A stretch of DNA of 64,000 nt from Cytobacillus oceanisediminis (lineage in GTDB: Bacteria > Bacillota > Bacilli > Bacillales > Cytobacillaceae). The notes below the pieces were generated by a model, which worked only from the letters and a program-made list of their open reading frames with translations, was not told the DNA's origin and did no database searches. The stretch lies in NCBI RefSeq assembly GCF_003182355.1, contig NZ_QGTW01000007.1, positions 62,001-126,000 on the forward strand. The letters run 5' to 3'. Made by a program: the position numbers and the translations under genes. Shown here one piece after another: positions 11,435-19,592 of the stretch. The first letter of the stretch is position 1, and every line of letters begins with the position of its first letter.

Positions 11435-11764
11435 ATGATGAAGATTGTTTATGGCTTAATGGCTCAAAACGGTGATGCCCAGGAATTGTTATGGGATCTG
11501 GGATTTTGGGAAAGCGAAGAATCCGCCAGGGAATATTTAAATACAGAAATGGCCAATACGCGCGGAATTACAGTAGAGCCGATTAGAATCAATGATCCTA
11601 TACCGATCTCACCAGAAGAAATCGAAGAAGACGAAATGGTTGCCTGTTCCCTTTGCGGAATTGATTACAATCGCGAAGATGTCAATATGACTGATTATGA
11701 TGAAAATGTATGTGTAAATTGTGAGCCTGAATATAAGGAAAATCCTAATTTTCATGTTATCTAA
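11435..11764 (+). CDS. Small acidic protein with a two-CxxC zinc-ribbon motif
   Basis: A 109-residue protein of unknown function. The N-terminal part (KIVYGLMAQNGDAQELLWDL) looks like a small alpha/beta domain. The second half has CSLCG and CVNC 18 residues apart, a likely zinc ribbon, set among many acidic residues. The ATG at 11435 follows AAAGGAG by five bases; the adjacent ATG at 11438 and an upstream GTG at 11420 are alternatives. It is a single-gene unit between two pseudogenes. I recognise it only as a conserved-looking Bacillaceae hypothetical. Confidence 0.7.
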   Translation: MMKIVYGLMAQNGDAQELLWDLGFWESEESAREYLNTEMANTRGITVEPIRINDPIPISPEEIEEDEMVACSLCGIDYNREDVNMTDYDENVCVNCEPEYKENPNFHVI

Positions 11765-11814
11765 AAAATTTTTTTAAAAACCGCATAAATTATTTTTAAA
11801 AGTGCAGCCATTAG

Positions 11815-12235
11815 GGCTGCTCCAATATCTGCATGTTTTTATCCGCTTCCAAAATCATTTCATACATATGGCGGGTAGGCTCCAGTGGAGGTACACCCAC
11901 CGAGTTCTTCTTCCCTTATGTATCGTTCCAAGTTTTTTATATAGTAAAATAGCTCCCGGCCAAAATCCGGAAAACGAGTTCTGATGCTGTAAATTAAATA
12001 AGTTAAGAAAGGGAGAATTTCATCATCTGTTGGAAGAAATTGAATACCAGCAGCATACCTTTTTTTCATCCTGCACAAACAAGGCAAGAGCAGTGCCCTT
12101 TCCATAACCGCATCCAGAATGCATGAGTGTAAGGGTGTGTTGGGAAATCGCTTTCATTTTTCTTGTCAGCTTTGCTCTTCTAAGCGATTCTACCTTCACC
12201 GCAGGAACAAGCAATTTTGTTTTTATAATTGGCAT
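11815..12235 (-). pseudogene. LAL/MalT-type LuxR-family regulator, N-terminal remnant
   Basis: The ATG at 12235 begins IIKTKLLVPAVKVESLRRAKL, the highly recognisable start of MalT-like (LAL) regulators. A degenerate P-loop, SGCGYGKGTAL, follows where GYGKST is expected. The frame breaks near 12030 and the family continues in another frame as EILPFLTYLIYSIRTRFP. Only about 130 of the usual 800-900 residues remain; the rest of the ATPase, the TPR repeats and the LuxR helix-turn-helix are gone. It is a truncated and frameshifted relic. Confidence 0.7.
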
Positions 12236-12293
12236 GGATTCAATCTTGGACCTCCTCCCATTTGCTTAATATTATGAATTTCTTAACCATTAT

Positions 12294-12323
12294 AAAAAAG
12301 GACTCGAATTTTATCGAGTCCCT
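12294..12323 (-). terminator. Intrinsic terminator of signal peptidase gene
   Basis: On the minus strand GACTCGATAAAATTCGAGTC forms a perfect stem and is followed by CTTTTTT. It lies about 20 bases past the signal peptidase stop codon. Confidence 0.9.
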
Positions 12324-12343
12324 TGCAACAGTATATATTATAT

Positions 12344-12898
12344 TTAAAATGAAGCATCCATTTCATTAAGCGGCCAATAGCGCAGGTTGACTTTTCCAAC
12401 TACCTGCTCCGCTGAAATAAACCCAAAATGGCGGCTGTCCCAGCTTCCCAGGCGGTTATCTCCCATTACAAACAGCTTTCCCTCCGGCACTGTTTCCACG
12501 CCTGTCATCTCTTGAAGCGTGAAGTCGCCTGTCAGCCTGCCGCCAAATGCACTTTTGCGGTATTTTTCCAAATATGGCTCATCCACTTTTTTTCCATTGA
12601 TATACAATTCATCATTGCTGTATTCTATTTTATCTCCAGGAAGCCCAATAATTCTTTTCACAAAATCCTCTTTATCATTATGATGGAAAACGATCACGTC
12701 AAAACGGTCCAAATCGCTGACCTGATAGCCAATTTTATTGACAATGAGCTTATTTCCATCCTGAAGTGTAGGCATCATGGATTCACCTTCCACTACATAA
12801 TTGGAGAAGAAAAAAGTCCGTATAAAAGCAAAGATGATAATGCCGATGGCAAAAGCCTTTAACCATTCTGCCCCTTCTTTTTTCAATTCTTCCTTCAC
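12344..12898 (-). CDS. lepB: Type I signal peptidase
   Basis: Cleaves Sec/Tat signal peptides at the outer face of the membrane. The 184-residue protein matches Bacillus SipS-type enzymes. A single membrane anchor spans about residues 13-32. Box B is GESMMPTL with the nucleophile Ser40, and box D is FVKRIIGLPGD with the general base Lys81. Box E appears as VMGDNRLGSWDSRHFG. B. subtilis has sipV beside yhjE, and here too the gene sits next to a yhjE-like TVP38 gene on the same strand, 31 bp away, so both are probably cotranscribed. A terminator follows. Confidence 0.95.
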   Translation of the reverse strand: MKEELKKEGAEWLKAFAIGIIIFAFIRTFFFSNYVVEGESMMPTLQDGNKLIVNKIGYQVSDLDRFDVIVFHHNDKEDFVKRIIGLPGDKIEYSNDELYINGKKVDEPYLEKYRKSAFGGRLTGDFTLQEMTGVETVPEGKLFVMGDNRLGSWDSRHFGFISAEQVVGKVNLRYWPLNEMDASF

Positions 12899-12929
12899 AC
12901 TGCATCTCCCCCAATGCTTTCCAGAATCG

Positions 12930-13550
12930 CTAATCTTTATGAGTGCGATCCTTTTCTACGCTCATATTCATCTTTATTTCAATGATTTTGCCGACATACC
13001 AAAGAATAAAAATAACCAGTGCAACGATGGCTGTCCGAATTGGCTGCGTCACTAATGACTTTATGTCATAGCCAACAAAGCTGATTGTAAAAATCATAAC
13101 CATTTTCCCTGTCAGGACAGCCAGCATATATTGAGCAATGCTGATGTTTGAAAGCCCAGCAACAATGTTTACAACAGCCGATGGAGTAAATGGGAAGCAA
13201 AGCAGAATGAACAAAGGACCAAATCCATGCTTTTCAACCCAGCTCATCAGCTTCTGAACCTTCTGATGCTTTTTCAAAACCCGCAGTATTCTTTTCTGTC
13301 CGTATTTGCGGACCAGCAAGAAAACAAGTACCGCCCCTGCAACCGCACCAATCCAGGAATACAAAAATCCCAGCCAGAGACCGAATGCGCTTGCGTTTGC
13401 CATCACAAATAAGAACAGCGGCAGAAAGGGCAGAAAGGCTTCAAGCATAGGCAGCAGGATGCCTGGGAGAGGGCCAAAAGAGCGATATTCCTGAATAAGA
13501 TCCATTATATTTTCCAATGTAAACCAATCTTTGAACAGTTCAAAATCCAT
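12930..13550 (-). CDS. TVP38/TMEM64 (DedA-like, VTT domain) membrane protein, YhjE-like
   Basis: A 206-residue polytopic membrane protein with about five hydrophobic segments. The central GPLFILLCFPFTPSAVVNIVAG is the VTT/SNARE-associated signature, with the conserved FxPxxxxN pattern of re-entrant DedA-like helices. Proteins of this family are linked to lipid scrambling or undecaprenyl-phosphate recycling. B. subtilis YhjE sits beside sipV, and the same pairing is seen here. The biochemical role of this particular member is not established. Confidence 0.85.
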   Translation of the reverse strand: MDFELFKDWFTLENIMDLIQEYRSFGPLPGILLPMLEAFLPFLPLFLFVMANASAFGLWLGFLYSWIGAVAGAVLVFLLVRKYGQKRILRVLKKHQKVQKLMSWVEKHGFGPLFILLCFPFTPSAVVNIVAGLSNISIAQYMLAVLTGKMVMIFTISFVGYDIKSLVTQPIRTAIVALVIFILWYVGKIIEIKMNMSVEKDRTHKD

Positions 13551-13707
13551 TTAGTATCTCCTTGTACAAATGCGGCAAGCAGCTATTTATAATCGTCGCA
13601 CAAATCACGTTTTAATAAGGGGCAATTTCTTCTATTTTTACCACTTACCCTTTTATTGTACACCTAATCAGCAAAAAAAGAGTATATCGAACTCCCAGCT
13701 ATTTATA

Positions 13708-14643
13708 TTATTTTGAAAGAAATTCATGAATAGCTGCTTTGTTTTCTTCCAGATTAATCGCCAGTACAGCAGCACCATTGATTCTCTGATTTTCAAATGT
13801 GCCATCAACAGGAATACGCAGAGTTTCCACATTCCGGCTATCTTTAGAAACAAAGTCTTTCCCAATATAAAGTATATCTCCTGTATCCATATTGGTATTT
13901 ACGAAAGGTGTTACAACCCCTATAAGTTTCGGCAGCTTTGTAATGGTTTGGAAGCTTGTAAACTGGCTGGCCACTTCTTTCATCACTTTCTGCTGGCGTT
14001 CTACCCTTCCAAAATCGCCCACTGCATCCTGCCTGAATCTTACATAGCCGAGAAGATGCTCGCCATCCAGGCGCTGCAGTCCCGGTTCAAGAGTAACGCC
14101 AATATTGGCGGACATTCTTTTTTCAACGTCAATTTCCACCCCTCTTGGGAAAGCTTCATCAATCAAATGGACAAAGCCCTCGAAATCAACAATTGAATAA
14201 TATTGAGTATCTAAATCAAAGTTTTCCTTCAGCGTTTGCCTTAATAGCTCTGGCCCGCCATATGCAAGTGCTGCATTTATTCTATTTTGCCCGTGGCCCG
14301 GGATGTCTACATACATATCCCTCATAAAAGAAATAAGCTTATATGTGCCCTTATCAGGATGATATTGGGCAACCATAATCGTATCTGCCCTTGACTTCTC
14401 TTCCCCTCTGGCGTCACTTCCTAGTACCAATATATTAGTTCCACCGTACTGATCCTTTACTCCATTAAATTCAAATTCTTCTGTCTCTATATTTGCTTCA
14501 CCTTTTGATTGGGAAACTCCCTGCTTGAATTGATAATAAGAATAAGCAAGTGTTCCGGCAAACAACAGAAACAGAATTAAGAGAAACGATTTCCATTTTC
14601 TCTTTTTTTTCTGCTTTTTATATTCATGTCTTTCAGATCTCAT
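13708..14643 (-). CDS. LytR-CpsA-Psr (LCP) family cell-wall polymer ligase
   Basis: LCP proteins attach teichoic acids or other polymers to peptidoglycan outside the cell. The 311-residue product has a basic N-terminus (KKQKKKRKWK), one membrane anchor near residues 17-36, then the LCP domain with NILVLGSDARG, RADTIMVAQ, ISFMRDMYVDIPG and RINAALAYGG, including the pyrophosphate-binding arginines and aspartates. Start at 14643 follows AAGGAC; an extension to 14721 lacks a ribosome site and adds an unrelated peptide. B. subtilis has three paralogues (TagT, TagU, TagV); I cannot assign which this corresponds to. Confidence 0.92.
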   Translation of the reverse strand: MRSERHEYKKQKKKRKWKSFLLILFLLFAGTLAYSYYQFKQGVSQSKGEANIETEEFEFNGVKDQYGGTNILVLGSDARGEEKSRADTIMVAQYHPDKGTYKLISFMRDMYVDIPGHGQNRINAALAYGGPELLRQTLKENFDLDTQYYSIVDFEGFVHLIDEAFPRGVEIDVEKRMSANIGVTLEPGLQRLDGEHLLGYVRFRQDAVGDFGRVERQQKVMKEVASQFTSFQTITKLPKLIGVVTPFVNTNMDTGDILYIGKDFVSKDSRNVETLRIPVDGTFENQRINGAAVLAINLEENKAAIHEFLSK

Positions 14644-14875
14644 AAAAATAAGTCCTTTCTTTAAAGCAAAATGATAGTCCCTTTGGTCTGGCAAGCCGGG
14701 TTTTGAAGATATGTTAAACAAACCTTCAAATATATTTGACTGATGTTCTTATTAAAAAGTTTCGATATTGATACTGGTATATCCTGTATACCCTTATATT
14801 TTGCAGATGAATTACTTTCTTTGCAATTTATTTTAACATTGCTAGCTGAAACCTGAAGCCGGTAAATTTTAATTT

Positions 14876-14975
14876 CGTTGATATATCGGCATTTTCGTTG
14901 ATATATTCAGGTTTTTTTGTTGAAATATTGAAAAGTCCGTTGATATATCCATTTTTTCGTTGATTTCTATACATT
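14876..14975. repeat. Five degenerate ~20-bp tandem units, core CGTTGATATAT
   Basis: The core CGTTGATATAT or a near variant starts at 14876, 14896, 14918, 14938 and 14958, spacings of 20, 22, 20 and 20 bp. The rest of each unit is T-rich and variable. The array fills most of the 400-bp gap between the LCP and S9 peptidase genes. The remaining bases upstream are AT-rich and may hold the LCP promoter. Confidence 0.8.
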
Positions 14976-15007
14976 TAGTTCAAAAGGCTGCCTGTCCAAA
15001 ACAAACT

Positions 15008-15036
15008 AAAAAACCGCAACCCCGAAGGCCTGCGGC
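15008..15036 (-). terminator. Intrinsic terminator of S9 peptidase gene
   Basis: On the minus strand CCGCA pairs with TGCGG around a loop containing GGCCTTCGGGGT, then TTTTTT. It begins eight bases beyond the stop codon. Confidence 0.85.
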
Positions 15037-15043
15037 AAATTTT

Positions 15044-17029
15044 TTATAGGTATTGATCGAACCAGCCTGCAATATAGTTGAGGCGGCTGATTCTTAAGTT
15101 AGGCTTACCGCTCCTTGAAAGCTCATGGTTCGATTCAGGGAAACGGACAAATTTAGCTGTTTTCTTGCGATGTTTTAAGGCGATGAATAATTGCTCTGCC
15201 TGTTCAATTGGACAGCGGTAATCCTTTTCACTATGGAGAATGAGCAATGGTGTATCCATTTCATTCACATAGGCAAGCGGAGAATGCTTCCATAGCTTAT
15301 CAATATTACTCAAATCACTTTTAATTTGCCAGTCCGTAAAATAATAGCCGATATCACTGACTCCGTAAAAGCTAATCCAGTTGGAGATGGAGCGCTGTGT
15401 GACTGCTGCTTTAAAGCGGTTTGTATGGCCGATTATCCAGTTGGTCATAAAGCCGCCATAGCTCCCCCCTGTTACGCCAAGCCGGTCTTTATCGATAAAA
15501 CTATAGCTTTTCAGCGCGTAATCGACTGCATCCATAATATCTTCATAATCTTTGCCGCCATAATCTCCCCTTACAGCGTCAACAAACTGCTGTCCGTATC
15601 CATGGCTTCCTCTCGGGTTTATAAATAATACTGCATACCCTTTTCCAGCAAGGCATTGGAATTCGTGGAAATAGGAATTGGCATACATCGCATGAGGCCC
15701 GCCGTGAATTTCCACAACAAGCGGTGCTTTATCACCATCCTGCAGATGGACTGGTTTCATAATCCATCCATGCAGATCCCAATCATCTGAAGATTTAAAC
15801 TGAATCGGCTCTGCATCTGCAAGCTCTACTTTGCCTAAAAACTCTTCGTTCACATTTGTCAGCTGTTCTAATTCCCCAGTTGGGACGTCCAGCAAATATA
15901 AATCTCCCGGATATGAAGGCTTGCTGATGGCTACGACTGCCTGGTTAATGTTCCCGCCGGTAGTCAAACCATACACATGCTGTTGATCCAGCAGCGCCGG
16001 GTACAATTGACCGTCCATAGAACCATAATAAACAACTGTATTGCCATTGTCTGTTGCCAGGAAATAAAAACTCCTGCTGTCCTCCGCCCAAAGAATTCCT
16101 GGTGTCACTACCCCCTGCTGGAAATCTCCAATCGCATAATCCCCTGCTAAAATGTCAGATTCTGCAGTCAGGCACTGGATGTTTTCATTTTCAAGACTAT
16201 AAACCCAGACTTTTGTATGTGTGGCATTTTCATATTCTCTTTCATGTCCGAACATGCCTAGATATTTACCATCTGGTGACCATGTGGCGCTACCAAAATA
16301 ACCTTTTCCATTCGTTACCTTTTTCATTTCTTTTGTATCCGGATTGACGAGATAAACATCGCTTACGAAAGAAAAATCTTTTTCTTCGCTCAAATCAGCA
16401 GTTACAGCAACCGACTTTCCATCCGGAGACCAGCTTTGCAGCTGATAGTCATGCTCACCAGAGGTTAGCTGCTCAATCTTCCCAGTCTCTATATCCACTA
16501 CTGCCACTTGGCTGTATCTGCCGCTCCAAAATCCCTGGGCATCCGATTTGTGTTTCATTTTATCAATTTCAAGCGGTACTGGCTTCTCATTTTTCTTTTC
16601 CTGTTTGTCAGCTGCATCAGCTTCTTCATCAGGCTTTATAGAAACATTAAAAGCAAGCTTCTTTCCGTCCGGTGACCAAACCGGATTGGTAGCGCCATTT
16701 GTACATTGGGTTAGCTGGCGCGCTTCACCGCCTGTTATGTTCATAATATAAATCTGTGGTTTGCCGCTTCTATCGGAAACAAATGCAAGCGCATTCCCAT
16801 CTGGAGACCAGCGCGGTGAATGGTCTTTGTAATCGCCATACGTCCACTGGACTGGCGGGCTTTTTTCGCTGGTATTAATATAAAATATATTCGAGCTATA
16901 TGTATTTTTCTCTTCAAGCATGCTTGTTTCAATATATGCCAAATTGGAGCCATTCGAGGATAGCTGCGGGTCGGCAACCGATTTTAACTCATAAAGATCT
17001 TCAGGTTTTATCGTTCTCTTTTGTGTCAT
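15044..17029 (-). CDS. S9-family acylaminoacyl/prolyl oligopeptidase (YuxL-like)
   Basis: A 661-residue cytoplasmic serine peptidase. Residues up to about 390 form a beta-propeller with repeated WSPDGK motifs (SPDGNALAFVSD, SPDGKKLAF, SPDGKYLGMFG). The C-terminal alpha/beta hydrolase domain has the nucleophile in GVTGGSYGGFM, the aspartate in LHSEKDYRCP and the histidine in PESNHELSRSG. It likely removes residues or acyl-amino acids from short peptides. The ATG at 17029 is nine bases after GGAAGG; an ATG at 17038 abuts that site and is less likely. Single gene with its own terminator. Confidence 0.93.
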   Translation of the reverse strand: MTQKRTIKPEDLYELKSVADPQLSSNGSNLAYIETSMLEEKNTYSSNIFYINTSEKSPPVQWTYGDYKDHSPRWSPDGNALAFVSDRSGKPQIYIMNITGGEARQLTQCTNGATNPVWSPDGKKLAFNVSIKPDEEADAADKQEKKNEKPVPLEIDKMKHKSDAQGFWSGRYSQVAVVDIETGKIEQLTSGEHDYQLQSWSPDGKSVAVTADLSEEKDFSFVSDVYLVNPDTKEMKKVTNGKGYFGSATWSPDGKYLGMFGHEREYENATHTKVWVYSLENENIQCLTAESDILAGDYAIGDFQQGVVTPGILWAEDSRSFYFLATDNGNTVVYYGSMDGQLYPALLDQQHVYGLTTGGNINQAVVAISKPSYPGDLYLLDVPTGELEQLTNVNEEFLGKVELADAEPIQFKSSDDWDLHGWIMKPVHLQDGDKAPLVVEIHGGPHAMYANSYFHEFQCLAGKGYAVLFINPRGSHGYGQQFVDAVRGDYGGKDYEDIMDAVDYALKSYSFIDKDRLGVTGGSYGGFMTNWIIGHTNRFKAAVTQRSISNWISFYGVSDIGYYFTDWQIKSDLSNIDKLWKHSPLAYVNEMDTPLLILHSEKDYRCPIEQAEQLFIALKHRKKTAKFVRFPESNHELSRSGKPNLRISRLNYIAGWFDQYL

Positions 17030-17296
17030 TTCTTTCATCCTTCCTAACTATGCTGTTCTACTTATTTCGACATCAGAAATAAAATCCCTTCTCATTCTGC
17101 GAATAGGTGAAACTTTTTTTGCAAAATGGAAATGATGAAGGATAGCAGCTACTTTTGATTTATTCGACAAATAAAGGCTCTTGCAAGAAGAACCTTTCCT
17201 TTGTAAAATTAAATAGGAACGTTTGTTCTCATTAGAATAAAACTTGCAAGCTCGTGTAAATAGCAGGCAACTTTTGATTAAGGGAGTAGAAAGATT

Positions 17297-17686
17297 ATGA
17301 CGAGAATTCCTGAGGAAGACCGTAACGTAATGGAACAGGCTATCTATTTGCCAATGGTATTAACCATTTTAAACCGTGATCTGATTGTTATTAATAAAAG
17401 CCCATTCAAACTAAAACAGCCTTATCTGGATTTAGTTGAAGAAACCTTGAAAGTCATACAAGACGAACTGTCAGAAGTCAAACGCTATATGAACAAAAAC
17501 CAGCTTAAGGTCCATGAAATTAAACGGGATGACGCGTTCACCATGTTCATGTTTCTCTATAAAGGCTACGAGGAGCACCATAATTACTTTAATCCCCGCA
17601 TCCGCAACAAAGTTCAGGAGCTAATGGTATATTATCTGTTTAAAAGGCATGTGACCGGAACAGGCAAAAACCTAAAAGCAAATTAA
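17297..17686 (+). CDS. yhjD: YhjD-like conserved protein of unknown function
   Basis: A 129-residue soluble, largely helical protein: MTRIPEEDRNVMEQAIYLP, then several amphipathic helices rich in charged residues. It resembles B. subtilis YhjD, which lies near yhjE and sipV, and comK is next here as in the B. subtilis neighbourhood. No catalytic motif is visible. ATG follows AAGGGAG. The gene is convergent with comK and shares a bidirectional terminator with it. Confidence 0.7.
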   Translation: MTRIPEEDRNVMEQAIYLPMVLTILNRDLIVINKSPFKLKQPYLDLVEETLKVIQDELSEVKRYMNKNQLKVHEIKRDDAFTMFMFLYKGYEEHHNYFNPRIRNKVQELMVYYLFKRHVTGTGKNLKAN

Positions 17687-17744
17687 TTGCTAAATTTGTA
17701 ATGGGAAGAGCATGCTTTTAATATTGTAATATACACGGAAAAAC

Positions 17745-17770
17745 AGAAGCATGAAAACATGCATGCTTCT
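17745..17770. terminator. Bidirectional terminator between yhjD and comK
   Basis: AGAAGCATG and CATGCTTCT form a stem between the convergent genes. Flanking T or A runs are short, so strength is uncertain. Confidence 0.6.
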
Positions 17771-17787
17771 CGCTTATCCTTCTAACC

Positions 17788-18357
17788 CTAATCCCTTCTT
17801 GCACCATAGGCTCCCGCTCTCTCCGAAGCATTCAAACTTCTGGAACCATTTAAAAAGTAAAGTGCCTTTCTCTCTGATTCTTCTATCCTGCTTATTAGAG
17901 TTGTTTTTAGCAATGCTGTCCTCAGCAGCTGGTTATTAAAAGTATTATAAGACACTGGAAGTATAAAACTTTGCTTATTTTTGAAAACCGCCTGGGTATT
18001 TCCGTCATCCGTCCGTTTGTAATAGAGGATATGCTCCTGTGCGATCCAAATGCATTCAGGATTGCTTGGAGAGGTTGTTGGGAAAAAATAAATGAAGTTT
18101 GTGGGGTCAATTGTTATCGGAGCCTTGTGGGTTATTCCGGTCAATTGGCGCGTACCCTCTTTTCTGCCTTCATAGCTTGAACCGAAAAACCTGCAGCTTT
18201 TTTTAATAATATCGATGGGTTTAAAGGGGGAAGTCAATTCTTCATCAAGCTCCCAAATTTGTGAATAAACCTTAAGACCATAAGGGAGAGGCTTGATAAT
18301 CATCGTATTTGGATTAATTTCATATTCTTCGATCAGTTGAGTATTTAGGCTTCTCAT
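17788..18357 (-). CDS. comK: Competence transcription factor ComK
   Basis: Master regulator of genetic competence; binds paired AT-boxes and bends DNA at DNA-uptake and recombination promoters. The 189-residue protein shows the family core IIKKSCRFFGSSYEGRKEGT (B. subtilis IVDRSCRFFGSSYAGRKAGT) near residues 54-73, then ITHKAPITIDPTNFIYFFPT and LPVSYNTFNNQLLRTA. ATG at 18357 follows AAAGGAGATG. The region upstream is extremely AT-rich, but I see no clean A4-N5-T4 AT-box pair, so autoregulation cannot be read from it. The divergent neighbour encodes an IDEAL-domain protein, as yhzC does near comK in B. subtilis. Confidence 0.95.
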   Translation of the reverse strand: MRSLNTQLIEEYEINPNTMIIKPLPYGLKVYSQIWELDEELTSPFKPIDIIKKSCRFFGSSYEGRKEGTRQLTGITHKAPITIDPTNFIYFFPTTSPSNPECIWIAQEHILYYKRTDDGNTQAVFKNKQSFILPVSYNTFNNQLLRTALLKTTLISRIEESERKALYFLNGSRSLNASERAGAYGARRD

Positions 18358-18557
18358 TTTTTCATCTCCTTTTCTTGTATACCGCCTCTTTTCCATAATA
18401 GCACCAATTAATCTAAAAATTACTAATTTTCGATAATAGTTGCTAAATTGTTCACATTTTCGACATCCATAAAAATATTTTCTAAAAATTTAAAAAACTT
18501 GGTTGAATTTTCAGAAGGATTTCCATATAATATTAAAAAGCATCAGGGGTGATTTCC

Positions 18558-18794
18558 ATGAAGGAAAAATCATACACCGAATTAATGAAAGCAAGCGCCA
18601 TGAAGCGCAAGCAGCAGAAAGAGTCCTTTGTTCTTGACCTTTACATTGACATGCTGATTTCGGAGATCCTGCTAAACACAGAAAAAGAAAAATTAATGAA
18701 AAAAGTGGACGCAGCCATTGACGAAGGAAACAAGCCGGCTTTTATCCATTTATCAAACCAGTACAGAGAACTTTCCAAACGTTTCGGTACTTAG
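18558..18794 (+). CDS. IDEAL-domain protein (YhzC-like)
   Basis: A 78-residue protein carrying an IDEAL domain: DLYIDMLISEILLNTEKEKL followed by IDEGNKPAFIHLSNQYREL, a small helical module found in several Bacillus proteins and implicated in protein-protein contacts. It is divergent from comK, matching the yhzC position in B. subtilis. ATG at 18558 lies seven bases after AGGGGTG; a GTG at 18549 overlaps that site and is unlikely. Precise function is unknown. Confidence 0.85.
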   Translation: MKEKSYTELMKASAMKRKQQKESFVLDLYIDMLISEILLNTEKEKLMKKVDAAIDEGNKPAFIHLSNQYRELSKRFGT

Positions 18795-18807
18795 CAATTG
18801 AAGTTGA

Positions 18808-18840
18808 CCCCCGCCAACAAAGCGGGGGATTTTATTTTTA
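18808..18840 (+). terminator. Intrinsic terminator
   Basis: CCCCCGC and GCGGGGG pair around CAACAAA, followed by a T-rich tail. It separates the IDEAL gene from the S51 peptidase gene. Confidence 0.92.
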
Positions 18841-18858
18841 CAGTTAGGAGAATGGCTC

Positions 18859-19494
18859 TTGAGTAACAGGCATTTATTTTTAATGGGCGGCAGCCCGCCT
18901 TTCGGAGAAATTTTAGGAAAAAAATTTGCAGGCCTCTCTACTTTATCTACAAGTAAAGTAGCGGTACTCTTTTTGGAAAGGGAAGGCTGGATAAACTATA
19001 TGGACAAGTATACTGGGCCTTTAAGGCAATACGGAGTTAAAGATTTCACCTATCTTCCGCTGTCCTTTTCTCCGCCAGCTTCACTTTTTGAAGAACTGCT
19101 CTCCTGCTCCGGAATCATTATTGGCGGCGGCGAAACAGAAAAATACAGGAGCTATATAGTGGAAACAGCACTTGGGGAATCTATCAGGAAGATGTATTGG
19201 GAAGGTATTCCCGTAGCAGGCTTTTCGGCAGGGGCTTTAATTTGCCCGGAGCATTGCATAATCCCTCCCGTTGACACACCGAAAAAACAGCATCTTTTTC
19301 TTAATGGGCTCGGATTAATCAGTGATCATGCTATCTGTGTCCATTTTACAAAATGGAATGAAAAGGAAAACTTAATAGCAGCTATGAAAAAGACTGGTTC
19401 TTTGATTGGCTATGGGATTGATGATCATGCAGGGATTTATTTTAAAAATGAAAGACCGGCTTTTACAGAAGGAAGCATATATAAAAAAGAATGA
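18859..19494 (+). CDS. S51-family peptidase E / cyanophycinase-like protein
   Basis: A 211-residue protein of the class I glutamine-amidotransferase-like fold. LFLMGGSPPFG opens the domain, GIIIGGGETEKY forms the oxyanion region, and GFSAGALICPE contains the nucleophilic serine of the G-x-S-A-G motif. A late glycine-rich YGIDDHAGI matches the segment in peptidase E that contributes acidic and histidine residues. Peptidase E cleaves N-terminal Asp-X dipeptides; the actual substrate is unknown. It starts with TTG at 18859, eight bases after TTAGGAG. The upstream gene ends before a strong terminator, so it has its own promoter. Confidence 0.8.
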   Translation: MSNRHLFLMGGSPPFGEILGKKFAGLSTLSTSKVAVLFLEREGWINYMDKYTGPLRQYGVKDFTYLPLSFSPPASLFEELLSCSGIIIGGGETEKYRSYIVETALGESIRKMYWEGIPVAGFSAGALICPEHCIIPPVDTPKKQHLFLNGLGLISDHAICVHFTKWNEKENLIAAMKKTGSLIGYGIDDHAGIYFKNERPAFTEGSIYKKE

Positions 19495-19499
19495 AATAA

Positions 19500-19525
19500 A
19501 GCAGACCTATTGGGCCTGCTTTTTA
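19500..19525 (+). terminator. Intrinsic terminator after S51 peptidase gene
   Basis: GCAGACC and GGGCCTGC form an imperfect stem followed by TTTTT, six bases after the stop codon. Confidence 0.75.
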
Positions 19526-19592
19526 GTAATAAGAAGCGTGTTATTTAAGGAAGTATTGCTGCATTTGAGAATAACATCAGGCCGGGCATCCC

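Noticed and set aside
12428..12862. Long open frame antisense to the signal peptidase gene
   Set aside because: The minus strand encodes a complete signal peptidase with catalytic Ser and Lys; the plus-strand frame is its shadow.
18400..18548. ComK AT-boxes upstream of comK
   Set aside because: The region is AT-rich, but spacers between A4 and T4 tracts are 2, 3 or 8 bases rather than 5, so no canonical box pair can be supported.
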